Below, in pieces: positions 1 through 5,705 of a stretch of DNA of 6,652 nt. The translations under genes were made by a program, and so were the position numbers. How positions within the stretch are numbered: position 1 is the first letter of the stretch; each line of letters starts with the position of its first letter. Location: the NCBI GenBank assembly GCA_014379815.1, contig JACMLA010000766.1, positions 1 to 6,652 on the forward strand. The letters run 5' to 3'. The DNA is from Bryobacteraceae bacterium. GTDB taxonomy: Bacteria > Acidobacteriota > Terriglobia > Bryobacterales > Bryobacteraceae. A model generated the notes under the pieces. The model was not told the origin of the DNA. It saw only the letters and a program-made list of their open reading frames with translations, and made no database searches.

Positions 1-201
1 CCAGGTGCGGTTGCGACCGCTGCCGGATTTATCAACGGCACCGGATCCATCGGACAGATGCTGTCGCCCTGGCTGGTGGTGTGGATTGCGGGACAGTATG
101 GCTGGAATAACCTGTTCTACTTTTTCGCCGCCCTCGCACTTACCGGATCACTGGTGCTGACATTCAGCAGACAGGAAGCTGTGGAGCCTGTACTCGCATG
201 A
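1..201 (+). CDS. MFS transporter, C-terminal end (partial)
   Basis: Frame 1 is open from the first base to TGA at 199-201, giving the last 66 residues of a protein whose start lies outside the window. The piece has the form of the end of a major-facilitator transporter: a glycine-rich helix (GFINGTGSIGQM), a membrane segment (SPWLVVWIAG), a short loop ending YGW, then a last membrane helix (LFYFFAALALTGSLVLTF) and a short polar tail. The NGxGSxG pattern followed by a loop with GW resembles the organophosphate:phosphate antiporter branch (GlpT/UhpT/UhpC-like), which sits in the inner membrane. The stop overlaps the next gene's start as ATGA, so the two are probably translationally coupled. Substrate cannot be read from this fragment; a phosphonate or phosphorylated compound would suit the neighbour, which is inference. 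Class assignment is fairly sure, subfamily less so. Confidence 0.75.
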   Translation, partial: PGAVATAAGFINGTGSIGQMLSPWLVVWIAGQYGWNNLFYFFAALALTGSLVLTFSRQEAVEPVLA

Positions 202-1316
202 TGCATGATTTTGACGTAGCCATCGTAGGTGCAGGGATCATCGGTCTGGCGCATGCGTATGTGGCTCGCCAGCAGGGCTTGCGTGTTGTCGTTTTTGAGC
301 GCAACCCGCAAGCAACAGGGGCTTCGGTGCGGAACTTCGGCTTACTGTGGCCGATCGGCCAGCCAGCAGGTGAGCGGCACAGTCTGGCTATGAGGAGCCG
401 CGAGATCTGGCTTGAGGTTCTTCAGAGCGCTAACTTGCCGTACTATCCCACTGGCTCGCTGCACGTGGCGCGTACTGCAGCCGAGCAGCAGGTGCTGCAG
501 GAATTTGCCGAAATCGGCCCTGACCTCGGCTACCCATGCGAATGGCTGGATGCGGCCAGTACTCTGGGCAAGTCCGCCGCCGTCCGGCCCGATGGGCTCG
601 CGGGAGCACTCCATAGTCCAACGGAGATCACGGTGGATCCCCGGCTGACGATCACCGGGCTTGCGTCTTTGCTGGCAAGCACTGACGTGCAATTCTGTTT
701 CAACACCGCAGTGACCGCGATAGAGGGTTCGACCGTAGTCACTCCCGGAAAGAAATGGCATGCTGAGCGAATTTTCGTTTGCAACGGAGACGATTTCAGC
801 ACCTTGTTTCCTGATTTGTTCGCACAGTCCGGCATCACCCGGTGCAAGTTGCAGATGCTGCGAACTGTGCCGCAGCCACGAGACTGGAAGCTGGGTCCAG
901 CACTGGCAGGCGGGTTGACTTTACGCTTCTACCAGTCCTTCCGGATCTGTCCATCGCTCCCTACTCTGGCGGAACAGTTTGCCCGGCAGATGCCCGAGTA
1001 TGAGCGCTGGGGTATTCATGTGATGGCATCGCAGGGCGCGGACGGGTCCGTTACCCTCGGCGATTCGCATGAGTACGGCAACGCTGTGGATATCTTCGAT
1101 AAGACGCGGATCGACGATCTGATCCTGCAGTATCTCCAGACCTTCTGTGTTCTGCCCGACCTGCGTATTGCACAAAGATGGCACGGGGTATACGGCAAGC
1201 ATCCTGACCTCGCATATTTCCGCGCTAAACCCGAGCCGGGCGTGCACATCGTAACTGGTACCGGTGGTGCTGGCATGACGCTGTCCTTTGGGATCGCGGA
1301 CGAGTCATTTTCCTGA
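198..1316 (+). CDS. FAD-dependent amine oxidase, DAO/glycine-oxidase fold, TIGR03364-like
   Basis: A complete protein of 372 residues. It begins with an FAD-binding Rossmann motif (DVAIVGAGIIGLAHA, GxGxxG at residues 11-16) and the ribose-binding acidic residue E34 at the end of the second strand (VVVFER). Next comes ASVRNFGLLWPIGQP (about 42-56), and near the C-terminus GTGGAGMTLSFG (about 354-365), the second flavin contact of this fold. These match the single-domain DAO-superfamily oxidoreductases known as the TIGR03364 group, about the same length, often encoded beside phosphonatase-like hydrolases or phosphonate transporters. A role in oxidising an amine or N-methyl amine on an aminophosphonate is proposed for that group; here it is inference. 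The protein has no signal peptide and should be cytoplasmic. The ATG at 198 overlaps the transporter stop; a second ATG at 201 is equally usable. GTGGAG at 181-186 is a weak, distant ribosome site, consistent with coupled initiation. Confidence 0.87.
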   Translation: MMHDFDVAIVGAGIIGLAHAYVARQQGLRVVVFERNPQATGASVRNFGLLWPIGQPAGERHSLAMRSREIWLEVLQSANLPYYPTGSLHVARTAAEQQVLQEFAEIGPDLGYPCEWLDAASTLGKSAAVRPDGLAGALHSPTEITVDPRLTITGLASLLASTDVQFCFNTAVTAIEGSTVVTPGKKWHAERIFVCNGDDFSTLFPDLFAQSGITRCKLQMLRTVPQPRDWKLGPALAGGLTLRFYQSFRICPSLPTLAEQFARQMPEYERWGIHVMASQGADGSVTLGDSHEYGNAVDIFDKTRIDDLILQYLQTFCVLPDLRIAQRWHGVYGKHPDLAYFRAKPEPGVHIVTGTGGAGMTLSFGIADESFS

Positions 1317-1329
1317 CGGATTGACGCAT

Positions 1330-1358
1330 TTGTCACACTTTCGGAAATCGACTGCAAT
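1330..1358 (+). promoter_or_regulatory. Candidate sigma-70-type promoter for the TonB receptor gene
   Basis: TTGTCA (1330-1335, five of six matches to TTGACA) is followed after exactly 17 bases by TGCAAT (1353-1358, four of six matches to TATAAT). Transcription would begin near 1365, giving a leader of about 100 bases before the ATG at 1467. This is the best candidate I found in the 150-base spacer 1317-1466. No strong terminator for the upstream oxidase is visible in that spacer, so some read-through is possible. Confidence 0.4.
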
Positions 1359-1457
1359 GTACCCCTGTTAGCCTGATAGCAACTAGAGTTGGCAGTTCAC
1401 TTTTTGAGGTCTTTCGCTTCAGGCCTCGACATCTCAGACTTTCTAAAATTTCTCATT

Positions 1458-1463
1458 GAGGAG
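1458..1463 (+). promoter_or_regulatory. Shine-Dalgarno sequence that favours the ATG at 1467
   Basis: GAGGAG lies just upstream of ATG 1467, with only three bases between. The match is strong but the spacing is short. A downstream in-frame ATG at 1488 has AAAGG at 1474-1478 with a more normal nine-base gap, so that start cannot be excluded. Both starts leave a workable signal peptide; the upstream TTG at 1389 would put 26 extra residues in front of it and is less likely. Confidence 0.5.
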
Positions 1464-1466
1464 CAC

Positions 1467-4400
1467 ATGATTCAAAGGTTTCATACCATGCTCATGGCAC
1501 GCGCGCTTGTGTGTTTTGGCGTCGTGTTAACAGCAGGAGTTTCGGTGCGCCCCGCCTTTGCACAGTTCGAAGGCGCTGCGATCCTGGGTACGGTCCGCGA
1601 CAGCACCGGAGGCACGGTCGAGAACACGAAGATTACCCTCCAGAACGTAAACACCGGGGTACAACAAACGACGACCACAGACGGCTCGGGTGAGTACGTG
1701 TTCCAGAGTGTCCGCATCGGCATTTACAAGGTACTTGGCGAGGCTACAGGATTCAAAGCCGCAGAGGCACAGGAGTTCACCGTAACGGTCGGCGCGCGGC
1801 AACGCGTGGACTTGACCCTGCAAGTCGGCGAAGTCTCGGACAAGGTTGTCGTGGTTGATGCGGCAACTCCGCTGGAGACAGACACCAGTTCTCGTGGCAC
1901 CGTGGTGACTACGCAGAACATTGTCAACCTGCCGCTGAATGGGCGCTCTTACGCGGATCTCGCGCTGCTGGCTCCGGGCGTGCGCAAGTCGAATCTTGCG
2001 AATTCGACCTCGCCCCGTGACGCTTCTTTTAACGTGAATGGAATGCGCAGTTCGCAGAACAACTTTGTTCTGGATGGCGTCGACAACAACGCTTACGGAA
2101 CGTCGAATCAGGGATTTTCAAATCAGGTGGTCCAGCCCGCGCCGGACGCAGTGCAGGAGTTCCGTCTGGAGACAAACAACTTCAGTGCGGAATACGGCCG
2201 GGCTGGTGGGGCAATCATCAACGCAACGATTCGCAGCGGCACCAATGAGTTCCATGGGTCTGCCTGGGAGTTTCTTCGCAACACCTCACTCAACGCCACC
2301 GGATTTTTCAAGCCAGTAAACAACCAGAAACCGGTACTGATCCGGAATCAGTTTGGCGGCGCGTTTGGGGGCCCGATAGTAAAGGACAAGCTGTTTTTCT
2401 TCGCGGATTACGAAGGTTTCCGCCAGACGCAGAGCGGCATCTTCTTCTCCGACATTCCTACCGTTGAGCAGCGCCAGGGCAATCTCGGGATTCCGGTTCG
2501 CAACCCCTACACTGGGGAGGTTTACGCGAACGGTATCATTCCGCAAAGCGAGATTACTCCGTTTGCCCGTCAGGTTCTCAACGATCTGCCCGCACCAAAC
2601 CGTCCAGGCAATGCGGCGAATCTCCAAACTCAGCCGAAGCAGACCAATCAGTACGACAAGGGCGATATTCGCTCCGATTATTACCTGAACACCCGCCTCA
2701 GCCTGTTCGGCCGATACAGCCACCGGCTTGTGAACAACTTTGAGCCTGGCGTGATTCCAGGTCCTTCCGGCGGTAACAACAATGGCAACGTTCGTATCCT
2801 GAATCAGGCTGGCGTATTTGGGACCAACCTCACACTGTCCTCGACTTCGCTGCTGGAAACACGGTTAAGCGTCACCTACACGGAGGGCGGAAAGACTCCG
2901 ATCGGCGTTGGTACTCCCGGAGTTGCGCAGACCTTCGGCTTCCCCAATCTGCCGACGGATGAGCGATTCGTCGGTGGTCTGTATCCGCAAGGTATCAATG
3001 GGTACACAGCACTTGGAGTGCAGGGCAGTAATCCACAGTTTCAGAATCCATACGTCCTGAATCCGAAGGTCAATTACTCCAAAATCCTTAGCCGGCATTC
3101 GTTGAAGGCTGGCTATGAATATCAGGCGATCGATACCGATATCGACGACTTCAATCCGAAGTCCGGGTCAGACAGCTACTCGGGCCGCTTTAGTCAGGTT
3201 CCTGGCACACCGAACAACAACCTGCAGTTTCTGGCTGACTTCCTCTTCGGTGCGCGGAGCAGCTACCAGTTGAACAACTCGGTCATTCTGAACTACCGCC
3301 AGCGCATGCACTTTGCGTACCTGCAGGATGACTGGAAGGTGAACTCCAAACTGACGTTGAACCTTGGCGTTCGGTACGAGTTTGCCTCGCCGCAGTGGGA
3401 AGGGCAGAACCGTCTGGCCAACTTCGACCCGACGACGAACACCACGATTCCAGCGAGGGACGGCAGTCTTTATGACCGTTCCGGAGTGAAGCCCGACTAC
3501 AACAACTGGGCTCCCCGAGTTGGCGTTGCATATACCCTGACACCTAAGACGGTTCTGCGTTCTGCCTATGGAATTAGCTATCTGAATTTCAACCGGCTGG
3601 GCGGTGAGAATCTGCTTGGCTACAATCTGCCCACAGTATTGAATCCGATAGTCGACCAGGTCGCTCCGGCTGCCACGAATGGTCAACGACTTTGCACATC
3701 GGTGAACGACCCCGCCCAGGGCTGCTTCCGGCCAACCCAGCTCGGCTATCCCAACAATTTCCTGTCGCTCTCGAACGTCAACCAGGCTCTTGTGCGTACC
3801 AACTACATCCCTCAGGACAACCCGACAGGCTACGTGCAGATGTGGCACTTCACTGTCCAGAGGGAGCTGATGCGCGACTTTGTACTCGACGTTGGCTATG
3901 TGGGTACACGTGGCGTCAATTTGATGATTCTCGGCGATTACAACCAGGCGCGTCCGAACAGCAGCTCTGCCGAGAACCTGCCATTGCAACAACGCCGTCC
4001 TATCCAGAATTTCGGCTTCATCCAGGCCGCATTCGGAGCTGGTTTCCTCAACTATCACGCATTGCAGGTCAAGCTCGAGAAACGATTCTCCGGAGGGCTG
4101 TACTTCCTCCACTCCTTCACCTGGTCAAAGGCGATCGACAACGCCTCGGGCCATCTGGAAACGTCCAATGGCGACAACTCGCGGGTCAATATCCGGAACC
4201 TTCCGGCCGAACGCGGTCTCTCCGGGTATGATCAGCCCTTCACCAATATCACGACCGTCAACTACGAAATACCGTTCGGCCGCGGGCGAAAGTTCGGGTC
4301 GGATATGAATCGCTTTCTGGACACAGCAATCGGCGGCTGGCGTGTGGTTGCAATCAACACCGTCACCAGTGGTCAGCCGGTGAATTTGACTTACAACCCG

Positions 4401-4784
4401 TCTGCACAGCTTTCTGTTAGCGGTGCGCCTACCTACCGGGCAAACATAACTGGGGATCCGCTGGTACCGGAGTCCAGCCGGACAGTCCAAAACTGGCTCA
4501 ACCGGGATACTGTCCAACTCCCAACAGACCCCCGATTCCCATTCGGAAACGCTGGTCGGAACATAGTTCGCGGTCCTGATTTCTTTACCCTCGATCTGGG
4601 TCTGCATAAGCAGTTCCGGATTTGGGAAAGCCACGCGCTCGAGTTTCGGGCCGAAGCATTCAATACCACCAATAGAACCAATTTCAACCCTCCAAACAGT
4701 AACCGCTCTGCCGGTGCCTTTGGACAACTCCAGTCAACTCTGCCTGCTCGCCAGGTCCAGTTTGCGCTTAAGTATTTGTTTTAG
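1467..4784 (+). CDS. Oar-like TonB-dependent outer-membrane receptor with carboxypeptidase regulatory-like domain
   Basis: From ATG 1467 the protein has 1105 residues. A signal peptide (basic start, hydrophobic ALVCFGVVLTAGVSV, cleavage probably after AFA at residue 32) sends it through Sec. Residues about 38-120 are a carboxypeptidase regulatory-like, beta-sandwich domain (GTVRDSTGGTV, then TDGSGEYVF). Residues about 135-265 are the plug, with LPLNGRSY (155-162), NFVLDGVDNN (199-208) and FSAEYGRAGGA. The rest is the beta barrel, opening with NQFGGAFGGPI and ending in FALKYLF, whose final aromatic residue is the usual barrel-assembly signal. The family takes up or binds large ligands at the outer membrane using TonB energy; the regulatory-like domain is typical of Oar-like members in Acidobacteriota, where many paralogues occur, so the substrate cannot be deduced. 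The mature protein has only two cysteines (743 and 753), probably a disulphide in a surface loop. It appears monocistronic, with its own promoter and a terminator. Confidence 0.93.
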   Translation: MIQRFHTMLMARALVCFGVVLTAGVSVRPAFAQFEGAAILGTVRDSTGGTVENTKITLQNVNTGVQQTTTTDGSGEYVFQSVRIGIYKVLGEATGFKAAEAQEFTVTVGARQRVDLTLQVGEVSDKVVVVDAATPLETDTSSRGTVVTTQNIVNLPLNGRSYADLALLAPGVRKSNLANSTSPRDASFNVNGMRSSQNNFVLDGVDNNAYGTSNQGFSNQVVQPAPDAVQEFRLETNNFSAEYGRAGGAIINATIRSGTNEFHGSAWEFLRNTSLNATGFFKPVNNQKPVLIRNQFGGAFGGPIVKDKLFFFADYEGFRQTQSGIFFSDIPTVEQRQGNLGIPVRNPYTGEVYANGIIPQSEITPFARQVLNDLPAPNRPGNAANLQTQPKQTNQYDKGDIRSDYYLNTRLSLFGRYSHRLVNNFEPGVIPGPSGGNNNGNVRILNQAGVFGTNLTLSSTSLLETRLSVTYTEGGKTPIGVGTPGVAQTFGFPNLPTDERFVGGLYPQGINGYTALGVQGSNPQFQNPYVLNPKVNYSKILSRHSLKAGYEYQAIDTDIDDFNPKSGSDSYSGRFSQVPGTPNNNLQFLADFLFGARSSYQLNNSVILNYRQRMHFAYLQDDWKVNSKLTLNLGVRYEFASPQWEGQNRLANFDPTTNTTIPARDGSLYDRSGVKPDYNNWAPRVGVAYTLTPKTVLRSAYGISYLNFNRLGGENLLGYNLPTVLNPIVDQVAPAATNGQRLCTSVNDPAQGCFRPTQLGYPNNFLSLSNVNQALVRTNYIPQDNPTGYVQMWHFTVQRELMRDFVLDVGYVGTRGVNLMILGDYNQARPNSSSAENLPLQQRRPIQNFGFIQAAFGAGFLNYHALQVKLEKRFSGGLYFLHSFTWSKAIDNASGHLETSNGDNSRVNIRNLPAERGLSGYDQPFTNITTVNYEIPFGRGRKFGSDMNRFLDTAIGGWRVVAINTVTSGQPVNLTYNPSAQLSVSGAPTYRANITGDPLVPESSRTVQNWLNRDTVQLPTDPRFPFGNAGRNIVRGPDFFTLDLGLHKQFRIWESHALEFRAEAFNTTNRTNFNPPNSNRSAGAFGQLQSTLPARQVQFALKYLF

Positions 4785-4806
4785 ATCTCGGCTCCAAATC
4801 CTCACT

Positions 4807-4833
4807 GGGCACCCTGTAACGGGGTGCCCTTTT
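4807..4833 (+). terminator. Rho-independent terminator of the TonB receptor gene
   Basis: GGGCACCC (4807-4814) pairs perfectly with GGGTGCCC (4822-4829) around a seven-base loop. TTTT follows at 4830-4833 and continues as a pyrimidine-rich stretch. The hairpin starts 22 bases after the receptor's stop codon, the usual placement. Confidence 0.88.
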
Positions 4834-4844
4834 CTCTTTCGGCT

Positions 4845-4850
4845 TACAAT
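4845..4850 (+). promoter_or_regulatory. Candidate -10 hexamer TACAAT for the 4900 gene
   Basis: TACAAT matches the TATAAT consensus at five of six positions and lies in a block (CGGCTTACAATTC) repeated exactly before the oxidoreductase gene at 5706. The place where a -35 box should be is filled by the 3' arm of the terminator hairpin, which has no TTGACA-like sequence. Promoter function is therefore inferred from the -10 match, conservation and position. Transcription would start around 4856-4860. Confidence 0.5.
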
Positions 4851-4859
4851 TCCTCTTTC

Positions 4860-4889
4860 ATGCCGACAGAAGAATTTGGGCTTAACTAA
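4860..4889 (+). other. Nine-codon reading frame (possible leader peptide) before the 4900 gene
   Basis: ATG at 4860 opens MPTEEFGLN and ends at TAA 4887-4889. The ATG sits nine bases after TACAAT, exactly as the ATG of the oxidoreductase does in the second module copy, and both open with Met-Pro-Thr. The stop overlaps the AAAGGAA ribosome site of the following GTG start, an arrangement that would allow translational coupling. It may equally be a leftover start codon copied with the module. The frame is too short for coding evidence, and no regulatory motif such as a run of one amino acid is present. Confidence 0.3.
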
Positions 4890-4894
4890 AGGAA
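4888..4894 (+). promoter_or_regulatory. Shine-Dalgarno sequence for GTG 4900
   Basis: AAAGGAA lies five bases before GTG 4900. It supports this GTG as the start, since the reading frame has no nearby ATG until residue 40 of the protein, beyond the hydrophobic N-terminus. Confidence 0.65.
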
Positions 4895-4899
4895 CTTAG

Positions 4900-5604
4900 G
4901 TGAGACGTTCGCTGATATTTATTCTTTCTATAACATCCGGCTCGTTCGGCGTTCTTTGGGTAGCTACTGCCTATCAGGAGACCAGACAGCTACTGCCACG
5001 CACTTCCCTGCAGATTATGGCTGACGAGGCCCGAAGAGAAAGTCGCGAAACCGTCACCATTGTTGCTCCGGTGGCCACTTATGCAAAGTTCAATGGATTT
5101 GATGACATTATCGTCGAAGCAACAGTGCTACGCGCTCGGCTCGTTGCGAAACGCGGCTTTCCAGCAGAAAACAACAACAGCAACGTCGATACAGCATTGC
5201 GCTTTGAAATTCTCGAATTTGTCGCCGGTCGCGAGATACCGCCAGGAAGTCTACCCGACGCACTTCCGGAAGATTTCAGATATGTCGGAAATCACGAGTT
5301 CATTGCAGTTGTCCCTGGCGGGAGTATCGAGATCGACGGAGTATACATCGAGAGCACCAATAGCGAGTTCGATGAGCTCTCAATTGGCATAGAGTATATG
5401 GTCATAGCTCGTTTTGAAGAGGGCCAGTTTGCTCGAGTGCTGTATGGGCCAAGCGGAATCTTCGAAGTCTCTCAAGGTCAGGGTCTTACTCCTATGAACG
5501 CCGCCAACAACCCGATCGCCGCTCTGTTCAGAGACAGCGAAATCAGGTCGGTCCGGGACTTCAAATCCAAGGCCTTTGCTCGATCAATTTGGCAACCTCT
5601 TTAA
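4900..5604 (+). CDS. Secreted or membrane-anchored protein of unknown function
   Basis: I do not recognise this 234-residue protein. It starts at GTG 4900 with a good ribosome site. The N-terminus is MRR followed by a hydrophobic stretch (about residues 4-24, LIFILSITSGSFGVLWVATA), so it is either exported by Sec or anchored in the inner membrane; no lipobox cysteine is present, and I see no cysteine at all. The remainder is soluble and appears rich in beta strands: VTIVAPVATYAKF (52-64), DIIVEATVLRARLVAK (69-84), ALRFEILEFVAGREIPPG (99-116), EFIAVVPGGSIEIDGVYI (133-150), EYMVIARFEEGQFARVLYGP (165-184), then GIFEVSQGQGL. The series 'EILEFVAG ... EYMVIARF ... GPSGIFEV' recalls small secreted proteins of soil bacteria annotated as hypothetical; this is only a resemblance. 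It has a promoter-like module in front and a terminator behind, so it is probably transcribed alone. Coding status is well supported by length, start and export signal. Confidence 0.8.
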   Translation: MRRSLIFILSITSGSFGVLWVATAYQETRQLLPRTSLQIMADEARRESRETVTIVAPVATYAKFNGFDDIIVEATVLRARLVAKRGFPAENNNSNVDTALRFEILEFVAGREIPPGSLPDALPEDFRYVGNHEFIAVVPGGSIEIDGVYIESTNSEFDELSIGIEYMVIARFEEGQFARVLYGPSGIFEVSQGQGLTPMNAANNPIAALFRDSEIRSVRDFKSKAFARSIWQPL

Positions 5605-5652
5605 GTACCACTCTCGCGTTTGGGACCGCTCTGGCGGACGGCAGGCACGACT

Positions 5653-5679
5653 GGGCACCCTGTAATGGGGTGCCCTTTT
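5653..5679 (+). terminator. Rho-independent terminator of the 4900 gene
   Basis: GGGCACCC (5653-5660) and GGGTGCCC (5668-5675) form a perfect 8-bp stem with loop TGTAATG, followed by TTTT at 5676-5679. It begins 48 bases after the stop at 5604. The 45 bases between the stop and the module (5605-5649) show nothing else of note. Confidence 0.87.
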
Positions 5680-5690
5680 CGATTCCGGCT

Positions 5691-5696
5691 TACAAT
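5691..5696 (+). promoter_or_regulatory. Candidate -10 hexamer TACAAT for the exported FAD oxidoreductase
   Basis: TACAAT has five of six matches to the -10 consensus and lies nine bases before the ATG at 5706. Transcription should begin at roughly 5702-5706, leaving almost no leader, and no Shine-Dalgarno sequence is visible between the hexamer and the ATG (TCGTCTTTA). The expected -35 position falls in the terminator's 3' arm and lacks a consensus box. Confidence 0.55.
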
Positions 5697-5705
5697 TCGT
5701 CTTTA

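Larger units (their letters stand above)
4804..4867 (+). repeat. 64-base terminator/promoter/start module, copy 1
   Basis: This stretch aligns without gaps to 5650-5713. I count 57 identical bases of 64, with differences at 4820, 4835, 4836, 4839, 4853, 4859 and 4865. It carries a terminator hairpin, a short pyrimidine run, the block CGGCTTACAATTC and an ATG followed by CC-AC. Similarity ends sharply a few bases before the hairpin and about five bases after the ATG. It could be a local duplication or a recurrent intergenic element of this genome; the window alone cannot tell. Confidence 0.88.

Noticed and set aside
1379..1393. Small hairpin CAAC-TAGA-GTTG as a terminator for the oxidase
   Set aside because: The stem is only four base pairs and AT-rich, and it is not followed directly by a T run, so it is too weak to call.
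1391..1408. Possible sigma-54 promoter (TGGCA followed by a T-rich block)
   Set aside because: The -24-like TGGCA is present, but the required GC of the -12 element is replaced by TT at the correct spacing. The sigma-70-type pair at 1330-1358 fits better.
3168..4112. 314-residue open frame on the - strand
   Set aside because: It lies wholly inside the receptor barrel coding region, which is strongly supported by domains and length. The translated product has no recognisable domain and looks like an antisense shadow.
3692..4231. 179-residue + strand frame inside the receptor gene
   Set aside because: Out-of-frame overlap with the receptor; low-complexity, arginine-rich product without domains.
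4125..4727. 200-residue open frame on the - strand
   Set aside because: Antisense to the C-terminal barrel of the receptor, with no family resemblance and no independent start signals.
5670..5672. Upstream in-frame GTG as start of the exported oxidoreductase
   Set aside because: It lies in the terminator stem before the TACAAT, has no ribosome site, and would put extra residues ahead of the Tat motif.
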